Program-made: the position numbers and the translations under genes
In this document: piece by piece, positions 7,527 to 14,574 of the stretch
Layout of the letters: each line of letters begins with the position of its first letter
Position numbering within the stretch: position 1 is the first letter of the stretch
The notes under the pieces: model-generated
Seen by the model: only the letters and a program-made list of their open reading frames with translations
Databases searched by the model: none
Told to the model about the DNA's origin: nothing
DNA from: CAZCBD01 sp964496755
GTDB lineage: Bacteria > Bacteroidota > Ignavibacteria > Ignavibacteriales > Melioribacteraceae
Length of the DNA: 15,107 nt
Assembly (NCBI GenBank): GCA_964496755.1
Contig: CAZCBD010000050.1
Span: 1-15,107, forward strand
Reading direction: 5' to 3'

Positions 7527-8395
7527 CCTTGAAATGTTTTTAGTGCCATCATTTTTTCGATTAATTTAATTTGGAAATCACCCGCCCTCAGTCCGCCCCA
7601 CTTTGGGGCAATTAAAAACCTTGGCGGCACTTCATTAATTAATCTGTCAATCATAATTTCAGGCGATAATTTCTCAATAAATTTACATACAATTTCCAAG
7701 TACGCTTCTTGCGAAAAAAGATTAATCTCTTTTTGTTGATAAAGCATTTTTTCAAGTTTTGTGTCTTTTATTACTTGCAGGTGATGTAATTTTAAAAAAT
7801 CAATTTTTAAATTATTTAAAATAGTTGCATTCTTTAGCATTGATTCTTCCGTTTCATTAGGCAGCCCTAAAATTAGATGTGCTCCAACCAAAAAACCTCT
7901 ACCGATGCTTTTCCTTATTGTTTTAATTGACTCCTCAGCACTATGCCCTCTATTTATTAATTCCAAAATTTTATTATTAAAAGTTTCCACTCCATATTCT
8001 ATTTCAAGAAAATTATGCCGCGCAAATTCTTCGAAATAATTTAACATCGAAGTATTTACACAATCGGGTCTGGTTGCAATTGCAATCCCAACAATTTCCT
8101 TTCTCTTAATTTGTTCGGAAATTATGTTTTCGAGAAAATCAAAATTTTTATACGTACTTGTATAGGCTTGAAAATAAAGTATAAATTTATCGGTAGAATA
8201 TTTTTTTGAAAAAAAATTAATACCGGTAGAAATTTGTTCGTCAACCAGTTTAATTCTATTTGCATAAAAAGGAACAAATGCTTCATTATTACAAAAAACA
8301 CATCCTCCCTTGCCTTTTGTACCATCTCGATTTGGACAAGTAAATCCGACGTCAACAGAAATCTTTTGAATTCGTTGCCCGAATTTTGAATTCAA
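7514..8395 (-). CDS. YhcC/YtqA-type radical SAM protein (TIGR01212), start disrupted
   Basis: A radical SAM protein of the TIGR01212 family (E. coli YhcC, Bacillus YtqA). GFTCPNRDGTKGKGGCVFC carries the family's wide cluster motif at C20, C32 and C35. ATRPDC, EIEYGVET, GAHLILGLPNET, LKLHHLQVI and PPRFLIAPKWGGL also fit. The substrate is unclear; some relatives of the family act in tRNA modification. The 293-residue version given here begins at a TTG with no Shine-Dalgarno. Family members normally start about 15-20 residues earlier with a KYSEYLxxKFG-like stretch. That stretch is present in frame upstream (INKYSEYLNSKFG), but the frame has no ATG, GTG or TTG there back to a stop at 8503. An ATG at 8439-8437 would supply it if the T7 run at 8428-8434 had one more base. 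The gene is otherwise intact. Confidence 0.9.
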   Translation of the reverse strand: MNSKFGQRIQKISVDVGFTCPNRDGTKGKGGCVFCNNEAFVPFYANRIKLVDEQISTGINFFSKKYSTDKFILYFQAYTSTYKNFDFLENIISEQIKRKEIVGIAIATRPDCVNTSMLNYFEEFARHNFLEIEYGVETFNNKILELINRGHSAEESIKTIRKSIGRGFLVGAHLILGLPNETEESMLKNATILNNLKIDFLKLHHLQVIKDTKLEKMLYQQKEINLFSQEAYLEIVCKFIEKLSPEIMIDRLINEVPPRFLIAPKWGGLRAGDFQIKLIEKMMALKTFQGKNI

Positions 8396-8427
8396 ATATT
8401 CGCTATATTTGTTTATAATTTGAATAG

Positions 8428-8434
8428 TTTTTTT
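8428..8434 (-). other. Homopolymer with apparent one-base deletion at the start of the YhcC-like gene
   Basis: Seven T residues (A7 in the coding sense) separate a good ATG (8439-8437) from the in-frame family N-terminus. As read, the ATG opens only an eight-codon frame (MIKKLFKL). With one extra A the product would begin MIKKTIQIINKYSEYL and run straight into the conserved KFG. This may be a sequencing or assembly error, a real mutation, or a slippage site. Confidence 0.55.
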
Positions 8435-8460
8435 ATCATTTTGTATTAAATAAGTTATAA

Positions 8461-8468
8461 CAAATATA
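8461..8468 (-). promoter_or_regulatory. Candidate -7 promoter element for the YhcC-like gene
   Basis: The minus strand reads TATATTTG (8468-8461), a perfect TAnnTTTG. It ends 21 bases before the ATG at 8439, the same spacing as at smpB and the TraB-family gene, and 65 bases before the TTG at 8395. No good -33 TTG is seen. Confidence 0.45.
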
Positions 8469-8486
8469 TTAATAAAACTCCAAAAC

Positions 8487-8517
8487 TTGATTTTAATTAG
8501 TTATAAAAATAGTTTTG
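8487..8517 (+). promoter_or_regulatory. Bacteroidota-type promoter of smpB-tyrS
   Basis: TTG (8487-8489), a 20-base spacer and TAGTTTTG (8510-8517) fit the Bacteroidota promoter consensus TTTG/TTG, 19-23 bases, TAnnTTTG. It would give a leader of roughly 17-20 bases before the GTG of smpB. This is the best promoter match in the window. Confidence 0.6.
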
Positions 8518-8540
8518 TGTTTAATTTTTTTTAGGTAATT

Positions 8541-8987
8541 GTGGCAGAACGAAATATAACAGTAAACAGAAAAGCAAAACACGAATATCATATTTTGTCA
8601 ACTTATGAAGCCGGTATTGTTTTGCTCGGTACAGAAGTAAAAGCTTTAAGACAAAATAAAGCAAACTTGCAAGACGGATATGCAACACTTAAAAATGGTG
8701 AAGTTTGGCTTGTAGGAGTACATATCGGTGTTTATGACTTTGGAAACATAAATAATCATGACCCTTTGCGCGAGCGTAAATTATTATTAAACAAAAAAGA
8801 GATAAGAAAAATAAAAAATCAAATTGATGTAAAAGGAAATACTTTAATTCCTTTACGCATGTATTTTTCCAATGGAAAAGTAAAAATTGAACTGGGCGTA
8901 GCAAAAGGCAAAAAAAGTTATGACAAACGAGAAGATATTAAAAAAAGAGATATTCAAAGAGACTTAGAAAAAAGAATGAAATTGTAA
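8541..8987 (+). CDS. smpB: SsrA-binding protein SmpB
   Basis: Binds tmRNA and brings it to stalled ribosomes for trans-translation. The 148-residue protein is of normal length and matches throughout: ITVNRKAKHEYHILSTYEAG, LLGTEVKALRQNKANLQDGY, HDPLRERKLLLNKKEI, and LGVAKGKKSYDKREDIKKRD near the C-terminus, the basic tail that enters the ribosomal A site and mRNA channel. The start is GTG with a modest AGG about 6 bases upstream; this start is chosen because MAERNITVNRKA aligns with family N-termini. The gene ends in tandem stops (TAATAA) and is followed 20 bases later by tyrS, probably in one transcript. No ssrA gene is visible in the window. Confidence 0.98.
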   Translation: MAERNITVNRKAKHEYHILSTYEAGIVLLGTEVKALRQNKANLQDGYATLKNGEVWLVGVHIGVYDFGNINNHDPLRERKLLLNKKEIRKIKNQIDVKGNTLIPLRMYFSNGKVKIELGVAKGKKSYDKREDIKKRDIQRDLEKRMKL

Positions 8988-8997
8988 TAAAAAAACC

Positions 8998-9001
8998 GGA
9001 G
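8998..9001 (+). promoter_or_regulatory. tyrS ribosome binding site deciding a GTG start
   Basis: GGAG lies 6 bases before the GTG at 9008, in the short gap between smpB and tyrS. No in-frame ATG is placed as well. Confidence 0.7.
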
Positions 9002-9007
9002 AAAGTT

Positions 9008-10234
9008 GTGGCAGAAAAAAAAATATTCCCACCTTTAAATGAACAAATGGACTTAATTAGACGCGGAGCTTCTGAAATTATTCCGGAAGAAGAATTAGTA
9101 AAAAAAATAGAAAAATCATTAAAAGAAAACAAACCACTAAATATAAAATTAGGCTGCGACCCAACAAGGCCGGATTTGCACCTAGGGCATTCTGTTGTTC
9201 TCCGTAAGTTAGCACAATTTCAGAAGTTAGGCCATCAAGCAATTTTGATAATCGGCGATTTCACTGCAATGATTGGCGACCCTACCGGACGCAATACAAC
9301 ACGCCCTCCTCTTACAATGGAAGAAACCAAAATCAATGCCGAATCATATGTTTCGCAGGCTTCAAAAATATTGAACAAAGACAAAACAAAAATAGTTTAT
9401 AATTCCGAATGGTTATCAAAAATGAGTTTTAATGATGTTATTAATTTAACATCGAAATATACCGTAGCCAGAATGCTTGAAAGAGATGATTTTACAAATA
9501 GATACAAAGCAGGAGTCCCCATTTCAATGCACGAAATGCTTTATCCGCTTGCACAAGCAATGGATTCGGTTGCAATAAAAAGCGATGTGGAACTTGGCGG
9601 AACGGATCAGAAATTTAATTTGCTTGTAGGGCGCGATATTCAACGTGAACACGGATTGGAACCACAAGTTATTTTAACATTACCTATTTTAGTTGGTACA
9701 GACGGTACTGAGAAAATGAGTAAATCATACGACAATTATATCGGTTTGGACGACGAGCCTTTTAATATGTATGGCAAAACATTATCAATTCCGGATAATT
9801 TGATTTATACTTATTTTGAATTGGCAACCGATGTTTCTTCCGAACGATTAAGCGAAATTAAAAATAAACTGGCAGATAATTCCGTTAATCCGAGAGATTT
9901 AAAAAGAAATCTAGCCAAAACAATTGTTGCAATGTATTACTCTGAAAGCGAATCTATAAAAGCAGAAGAAGAATTTGACAAAGTATTTATAAATAAAGGA
10001 GTACCTGATAATATTCCGGAAATAAAATTTGAAACTTCGGAAATGCCAATTATTGAATTGATTACAACTCTGAATTTCGCTCCGTCTAAAGCCGAAGCAA
10101 GAAGACTGATTCAACAAGGAGGTGTTTCAATTAATAATAAGAAGATTACTGACTTTAAGGTGGTAATTAAATTTGATACCGAACAAATTCTAAAAGTAGG
10201 CAAAAGAAAATTTGCTAAAATTTTACAAGCTTAA
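9008..10234 (+). CDS. tyrS: Tyrosyl-tRNA synthetase
   Basis: Charges tRNA-Tyr with tyrosine in the cytoplasm. This is a class I synthetase of the second bacterial TyrRS type: KLGCDPTRPDLHLGHSVVLRKL contains the HIGH-equivalent HLGH (58-61), GDFTAMIGDPTGR (83-95) follows, and the KMSKS loop is at 236-240. The C-terminal part from about 342 is an S4-like RNA-binding domain (PSKAEARRLIQQGGVSINNKKI). At 408 residues it is full length. GTG is used as the start with GGAG 6 bases upstream. It is the second gene after smpB and ends about 18 bases before a strong terminator. Confidence 0.98.
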   Translation: MAEKKIFPPLNEQMDLIRRGASEIIPEEELVKKIEKSLKENKPLNIKLGCDPTRPDLHLGHSVVLRKLAQFQKLGHQAILIIGDFTAMIGDPTGRNTTRPPLTMEETKINAESYVSQASKILNKDKTKIVYNSEWLSKMSFNDVINLTSKYTVARMLERDDFTNRYKAGVPISMHEMLYPLAQAMDSVAIKSDVELGGTDQKFNLLVGRDIQREHGLEPQVILTLPILVGTDGTEKMSKSYDNYIGLDDEPFNMYGKTLSIPDNLIYTYFELATDVSSERLSEIKNKLADNSVNPRDLKRNLAKTIVAMYYSESESIKAEEEFDKVFINKGVPDNIPEIKFETSEMPIIELITTLNFAPSKAEARRLIQQGGVSINNKKITDFKVVIKFDTEQILKVGKRKFAKILQA

Positions 10235-10252
10235 TAATTTTAAATATAAAAT

Positions 10253-10283
10253 AAAAAATCCGGCATAAGGCCGGATTTTTTTT
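10253..10283. terminator. Two-way terminator between tyrS and cheW
   Basis: A perfect 12-bp stem, AAAAAATCCGGC (10253-10264) with GCCGGATTTTTT (10270-10281), has a 5-base loop ATAAG. The GC-rich core with T runs on both strands suits termination in both directions, serving the convergent tyrS and cheW genes. On the cheW side it begins right at the stop codon. Confidence 0.9.
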
Positions 10284-10773
10284 AAGCGTTCTCGGTAACA
10301 CCCTGTAATTGTGCTACCTCTTCTGCTTTTAAAACACGATCCAAATCAAGCAAAATTAAAAGCCTATCCTCCAATTTTCCTACTGCTGTAATAAAATCAG
10401 AATTTATTCCGGCAACTACCGGCGGCGGCGGTTCCGTAATACTTTTAGGTATTCGTAAAACTTCACTAACTTCATCCACTATAAAACCAACAATTCGACC
10501 ATCAATCTCCACAACAACAATTCTGGTTTTACTATCAAACTCAATTTTCGGCATATTCAATCTGCTGCGTAAATCAATAATAGGGATTACTTTCCCACGA
10601 AGATTTACAACGCCTTCAACAAATGACGGAGCATTAGGTACTTTTGTAATTTGTAGCATTCTATTTATTTCTTGCACTTTTAGAATATTCACTCCAAATT
10701 CTTCGTCACCAATTTTAAAGCTCACTAACTGTAAGATTTCATCCGTTGTGTTTTTTTCATCAATAGTTGCCAT
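10282..10773 (-). CDS. cheW: Chemotaxis adaptor CheW
   Basis: A stand-alone CheW of 163 residues, linking CheA to chemoreceptor tips in signalling arrays. Key stretches are LQLVSFKIGDEEFGVNILKVQEI, ITKVPNAPSFVEGVVNLRG, VIPIIDLR and GFIVDEVSEVLRIPKSI, and only short tails flank the domain. The longest open frame begins four codons earlier at a TTG, but the ATG at 10773 is preferred: a GAGGAG lies 4 bases upstream and the TTG would overlap it. It is the close paralogue of the CheW domain at the end of the 505-residue protein (3782-5299). It is divergent from a CheZ-like gene and shares with it a 183-base upstream region holding an inverted repeat. Confidence 0.96.
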   Translation of the reverse strand: MATIDEKNTTDEILQLVSFKIGDEEFGVNILKVQEINRMLQITKVPNAPSFVEGVVNLRGKVIPIIDLRSRLNMPKIEFDSKTRIVVVEIDGRIVGFIVDEVSEVLRIPKSITEPPPPVVAGINSDFITAVGKLEDRLLILLDLDRVLKAEEVAQLQGVTENA

Positions 10774-10777
10774 GTTT

Positions 10778-10783
10778 CTCCTC
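10778..10783 (-). promoter_or_regulatory. cheW ribosome binding site deciding the ATG start
   Basis: The minus strand reads GAGGAG followed by AAAC and ATG. It argues against the longer TTG-initiated frame at 10785. Confidence 0.75.
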
Positions 10784-10865
10784 AATTTTTTTTTATACTA
10801 TCGATAGTTTCTAACGTAATTTAATAGAATTAAATTAAACAAAAAAATATTATTTCGATTATTGT

Positions 10866-10898
10866 AATGATAAATCGGAATATACCCGTTTTATCATT
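10866..10898. promoter_or_regulatory. 33-bp inverted repeat between divergent cheW and cheZ-like genes
   Basis: AATGATAAATCGG (10866-10878) and CCGTTTTATCATT (10886-10898) are inverted copies matching at 12 of 13 positions around a 7-base centre. It lies 58 bases before the cheZ-like ATG and 92 bases before the cheW ATG, with no T run after it, so it looks more like an operator than a terminator. No binding protein can be named. Confidence 0.45.
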
Positions 10899-10956
10899 TA
10901 TATTAAAATATTATATTAGCATTTATAATTAATCGAAAAATTCTTTTGAGGAATAA

Positions 10957-11754
10957 ATGAAAATAAAGAATGAAGACACAAAAAAAATTCTAGATAAATT
11001 ATTTGAATTAAAATCCGCTTTTCAATTCGGCGAAAAAATGGTTCCGTTAATTCAGAATATTACGAATTTCATGCAAGAAATTGTACCACTATTGCAAAAC
11101 GTCAACGTATCTATAAATGAATCGAATCAAAAATTTCCAATTGCACAAAACCAAATTGAAAATATTACAAGTGCAACAGAACTTGCAACCACAGAAATTC
11201 TGGATCAAATTGACGAAGCGGGAAATTCATTAAATAATATTTCTCAGTATTGCGCCGAATTAAATGAAAATAAGAATCAGCAAACAGAATTGTTCGAAAA
11301 ACTTTCTGATGCACTTAAGGACAAGCCCGAGGAAAAGCAAATTTTAGACGCTCTGCTAAAGGTTTCAGATTATACCAAATCGATTGAAAAAATCAATGCC
11401 GAAATAAACACTTTAAATGACAAGAATTTTCAAATAACAATGTCGTTGCAAGTTCAAGATATAACTTCACAACAATTGGCTGCGGTAAAACATTTGATTA
11501 ATTCCGTACACGAAAAACTGGAAATACTTATATCCGATTTGGAGACTTCAAATATTAGTGAAGATTTTCTAAATCTCTACAACAAAGAATATGAGCAAGA
11601 ATCCGATAGAGATAAAGATTTCAATGCAAATGCTTCTTACGCAAAGGATGATAGACAAGAAAAAGCCGATAAAGTTGTAAATGAAATCAAAAATGTCAAT
11701 AATGATAATGATGATTTCTCGCAAGATGATATTGACAAATTATTCTCCGGTTAA
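10957..11754 (+). CDS. cheZ: CheZ-like CheY-P phosphatase
   Basis: Predicted to remove phosphate from CheY-P in chemotaxis. The 265-residue protein is almost wholly helical in character. The stretch LQVQDITSQQLAAVKHLI (164-181) matches the CheZ signature (QDLTGQ type): D168 and Q172 fall at the spacing of E. coli D143 and Q147, the residues that hold CheY and position the attacking water. An earlier part (ATELATTEILDQIDEA, 73-88) resembles the matching helix of CheZ. After a low-complexity acidic linker (about 211-253) the protein ends in FSQDDIDKLFSG, like the CheY-binding C-terminus of CheZ (SQDQVDDLL type) and the FliM N-terminus. ATG with GAGGA upstream. It is divergent from cheW and followed after 8 bases by an rRNA methyltransferase gene. 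Overall similarity to E. coli CheZ is low, so the call rests on these motifs and context. Confidence 0.75.
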   Translation: MKIKNEDTKKILDKLFELKSAFQFGEKMVPLIQNITNFMQEIVPLLQNVNVSINESNQKFPIAQNQIENITSATELATTEILDQIDEAGNSLNNISQYCAELNENKNQQTELFEKLSDALKDKPEEKQILDALLKVSDYTKSIEKINAEINTLNDKNFQITMSLQVQDITSQQLAAVKHLINSVHEKLEILISDLETSNISEDFLNLYNKEYEQESDRDKDFNANASYAKDDRQEKADKVVNEIKNVNNDNDDFSQDDIDKLFSG

Positions 11755-11762
11755 TATTCTTT

Positions 11763-12869
11763 ATGTTTAATTTTAATAATTTTAACCTTGAAAGATATCC
11801 TTATAAAAACAACAAACTTTTAGCTATAAGTGCTGCCGAAGAATATCTTTCTTTTTTTATGTCTGCATTAGAATTTGATTCCAATTCTAAAATTTTAATT
11901 TTAAATGATAATTTCGGAACCCTATCATTATTATTTAATAAATTTGATGTAACTACTGTATCCGATTCTTATCTAAGTTCAGAAGCAATTGAATATCTTT
12001 TCAAAAAAAACAACTTGATAAATAATAATAAATTTATCCCTATCACGGAATTTTTAAAAGCAAATTATGAAAATTATTTTGATATTGCTTTAATTAGAAT
12101 TCCAAAAGCAACTGAATATTTTTTGTTTCTTACAAAACTTGCTTCGTTCTACACCAAAAAGGATTCTTTAATTTTTTCTGCGGGAATGACAAAATACACT
12201 CCCAATAATGCTCGAAAAATTTTATTAAATGCTATTGGAAACACTGACATTGGACCGGTTAAGAAAAAAGCAATCGGATTCAAATCCATTAATCAGAAAT
12301 TCAACTTCCTGAAACCGGAGCTAAACTTTAAAATAACCGAATCGGGAAAGCTTAAAATAGTTTCGGCTGAAAATGTTTTTTCCGATGGCAAACCCGACCC
12401 GGGCACACTGTTTTTATTAAATAATCTTCCAAATTGCATTAGTGGAAAGGTGGCAGACTTAGGGTGCGGCTCGGGATTGATTTCATCATTTATTAAATTC
12501 AACAATCCGCAAGTTGAACTTTACGGCATCGATGATTCTTATATTGCAATTGAATCATCGAAAAAAACTTTTGAAAAAAACAATTTAATCGGAAATTTTA
12601 TTGTTGAAGACGGACTTAATTCTTTTGATGACAATTTTTTTCATTTGGTTGTTAGTAACCCTCCGTTTCATTCCGAAAATGTAATGTGCCCGGAAGCGGC
12701 CGAACGACATTTCCCGATAGTTTCAAAAAAATTGAATTGTGTAGGGAAATTTATTTTAGTGGGTAACTTGGGCGTTAATTATAAACCGTCGTTAATAAAT
12801 TATTTTAAAAACGTCGAAGTTATAAATAAAAATAAAAGCTATTATATTTTTGAATGTGATAATATTTGA
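11763..12869 (+). CDS. RlmG/RsmC-type rRNA (guanine-N2) methyltransferase
   Basis: A SAM-dependent methyltransferase of the RsmC/RlmG family, which modifies a guanine of 16S or 23S rRNA. The N-terminal half (about 1-190) resembles the family's degenerate, non-catalytic methyltransferase-like domain. The catalytic domain follows, opening with VFSDGKPDPGTLFLLNNLP (205-223), the SAM-binding DLGCGSGL (232-239), an acidic YGIDDS and the catalytic SNPPFHS (298-304). At 368 residues it matches RlmG (about 375) better than the shorter RsmC, though relatives from distant phyla blur this. It starts 8 bases after the cheZ-like stop, so it is probably in the same transcript, but no clear Shine-Dalgarno is seen. 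Its link to chemotaxis is likely only positional. Confidence 0.85.
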   Translation: MFNFNNFNLERYPYKNNKLLAISAAEEYLSFFMSALEFDSNSKILILNDNFGTLSLLFNKFDVTTVSDSYLSSEAIEYLFKKNNLINNNKFIPITEFLKANYENYFDIALIRIPKATEYFLFLTKLASFYTKKDSLIFSAGMTKYTPNNARKILLNAIGNTDIGPVKKKAIGFKSINQKFNFLKPELNFKITESGKLKIVSAENVFSDGKPDPGTLFLLNNLPNCISGKVADLGCGSGLISSFIKFNNPQVELYGIDDSYIAIESSKKTFEKNNLIGNFIVEDGLNSFDDNFFHLVVSNPPFHSENVMCPEAAERHFPIVSKKLNCVGKFILVGNLGVNYKPSLINYFKNVEVINKNKSYYIFECDNI

Positions 12870-12887
12870 CGTATAAAACTAATAAAT

Positions 12888-12926
12888 AAATTTTATCGAT
12901 TAACTTTTAAATTTTATCGATTAACT
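12888..12926. repeat. 21-bp-spaced direct duplication of an 18-bp unit
   Basis: AAATTTTATCGATTAACT occurs exactly at 12888-12905 and again at 12909-12926, separated by TTT. The second copy contains the stop codon and last codons of the exported-protein gene on the minus strand; the first lies just beyond it. It looks like a small tandem duplication in the convergent gap. Confidence 0.85.
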
Positions 12927-13438
12927 CTTCTGAATTCTTTCGAAAATTTGTTTATTATTTTTTTTAACGACTTGTAAATGTTATCCTTTAAGTTTTCAAC
13001 AAATACAATTCCAAAATCAGAATCTCTCCAAGTTATTGTTGAGAGATGTTTAATTCTTTTATTTCTTGCCAAAAAAACATCTTGCACAAATCTACCTTCT
13101 ACAAAATAGAGGCAGAAGCCGGAAAAATCGTCCGTTTTAATTTTAATCTGAACATCAAAACACGGAGCACCGGCCAAGGTATTCGCTTTTTCAAATGATA
13201 CGGTTTTTAATCTATTTTTCTTTAATTCTTTTTCAACAAAAATTTCAATTTTTTTTGAAATCAAAGTATTTCTGATTTTTTTATTTAAATCGTTAATATT
13301 TTCAATATCCCAAACATAAATACCAACTCCTTTAATATTTTTCAAAGCCTGCAATTGAATTCTTTTATATTCTTTTGAAGTTTGAGCAAGTGTTAATTGA
13401 ACAAAAATTATTAGACAAATTAAAACTATCTTTTTCAT
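12914..13438 (-). CDS. Small exported protein of unknown function
   Basis: I do not recognise this family. The 174-residue product starts with a clear signal peptide: two lysines, a hydrophobic run at 4-17 and a likely signal peptidase I site after LTLA (18/19). No lipobox cysteine is present. The mature part, rich in basic residues, has GVGIYVWDIE (37-46), a middle region with two cysteines (C93, C109) that could form a disulfide outside the cytoplasm, a TITWRDSDFGIVF stretch (134-146) and a C-terminal basic helix. The ATG lies 5 bases after the stop of the GNAT-fold gene; an AGGAG 11 bases upstream overlaps the end of that gene, which suggests coupled translation. A periplasmic or outer-membrane-associated role is inferred from the leader only. 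Confidence 0.8.
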   Translation of the reverse strand: MKKIVLICLIIFVQLTLAQTSKEYKRIQLQALKNIKGVGIYVWDIENINDLNKKIRNTLISKKIEIFVEKELKKNRLKTVSFEKANTLAGAPCFDVQIKIKTDDFSGFCLYFVEGRFVQDVFLARNKRIKHLSTITWRDSDFGIVFVENLKDNIYKSLKKIINKFSKEFRRVNR

Positions 13439-13443
13439 AAAAA

Positions 13444-14565
13444 CTAAATCTCCTTTATATAGCTTCTTCTTCGTTTGTGCATTTGTTTTTCATAAAATTT
13501 CCATTGAGTTTGGACTTTAAAATTATCTTCCAACTCGTAATTGGACTCAACTTGATTGATTCCATATTTATTGCAAACCTTATTTATTTCATTCATTAAA
13601 ATTGCATTTAATCCTTTGTCTCGCATATCATTCCTAACACCGATTAAATACAAATCTAACCGTTTAGGTTTTTTTAAAGCTTTAAGCAAATACCACCAAC
13701 CAAAAGGAAATAATTTCCCTTTCGATTTTTGCAAAGCTTCGGAAAACGAAGGAAATGTAATGGCAAAAGCAGCAACTTTATTATTTGCATCTAATACAAT
13801 TGGAATAAATTCCGGATTTGCAAAACCCAAATACTGTTTTGTAACATAATCTTTTTGCTTTTGGTTTAACGGTACAAAGCCATATAATCCATCGAAAGCC
13901 TCATTTAAAACATCAAATAATTGATTGGTATAAGCAAGTAAATCTTTATTTTTTTTAAGCTTCAAAATTTTAAGGTTATATCTTTTAAGTACTACTTCCG
14001 ATATTCTTTGAACTTTTTCGTTAGGCGGATTTGGTGGAAACAATAAATATTCTACCCAATCAGCTTCCTTTTGAAAACCGAGATTCTCAATAAATTTTGG
14101 ATAATAAGGGTGGTTATAAATAGAAGGCATTGTTCCCAATTGATCAAATCCTTCAACCAACATTCCTTCGGGATCAAAATCGGTTAAACCAAGCGGACCT
14201 TGAATAAACTTCATTCCTTTTGATCTGCCCCACGCTTCAACAGCATTTATTAGCATTTTACAAATTTCAATATCTTCAAAAAAATCCATCCAACCAAAAC
14301 GTACAATTTTAGTGTTATTTAACTTATTATATTCATTATTAATTATTCCGGCTATCCTTCCCATAGGTTTGCCATCTTTAAATACCATCCAAAATTTAAC
14401 TTCGCAAAACTCAAAAGCGGGATTCAAATTGGAATCAAGATTTTTTAATTCATCAAATATTAAAGGTGGTATCCAATATGGGTTATCATTATAAATCCGA
14501 TTTGGAAAAGTTAAAAACAATTTTTTTTCAGATTTGGTTTTAATTTCTTGAATTACCAAACTCAT
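13444..14565 (-). CDS. GNAT-fold acyltransferase-like protein (YghO-like)
   Basis: A 373-residue cytoplasmic protein resembling the YghO-like group of GNAT-fold proteins common in Bacteroidota and relatives. Stretches seen in the group are FPNRIYNDNPYWIPPL near the N-terminus, FWMVFKDGKPMGRIAGIINNEYN, RFGWMDFFED, the glycine- and proline-rich FIQGPLGLTDFDPEGMLVEGF, and YNHPYYPKFIENLGFQKEADW. In the second half LIGVRNDMRDKGLNAILMNEI looks like a GNAT acyl-CoA-binding turn, so two GNAT-type units are plausible. The substrate is unknown. It starts 9 bases after the helicase stop, with AAGAG 6 bases before the ATG, and is followed closely by the exported-protein gene, so the three are probably one transcript. 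The fold is assigned by recognition of the pattern, not by a search. Confidence 0.75.
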   Translation of the reverse strand: MSLVIQEIKTKSEKKLFLTFPNRIYNDNPYWIPPLIFDELKNLDSNLNPAFEFCEVKFWMVFKDGKPMGRIAGIINNEYNKLNNTKIVRFGWMDFFEDIEICKMLINAVEAWGRSKGMKFIQGPLGLTDFDPEGMLVEGFDQLGTMPSIYNHPYYPKFIENLGFQKEADWVEYLLFPPNPPNEKVQRISEVVLKRYNLKILKLKKNKDLLAYTNQLFDVLNEAFDGLYGFVPLNQKQKDYVTKQYLGFANPEFIPIVLDANNKVAAFAITFPSFSEALQKSKGKLFPFGWWYLLKALKKPKRLDLYLIGVRNDMRDKGLNAILMNEINKVCNKYGINQVESNYELEDNFKVQTQWKFYEKQMHKRRRSYIKEI

Positions 14566-14574
14566 TCCAAACTC

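Noticed and set aside
10774..10785. Four-codon N-terminal extension of CheW starting at TTG 10785.
   Set aside because: The TTG overlaps the GAGGAG ribosome binding site that serves the ATG at 10773.
10797..10808. Perfect 12-base palindrome ACTATCGATAGT just upstream of cheW.
   Set aside because: Several 12-base palindromes are expected by chance in 15 kb of AT-rich DNA, and nothing else marks this one as a binding site.
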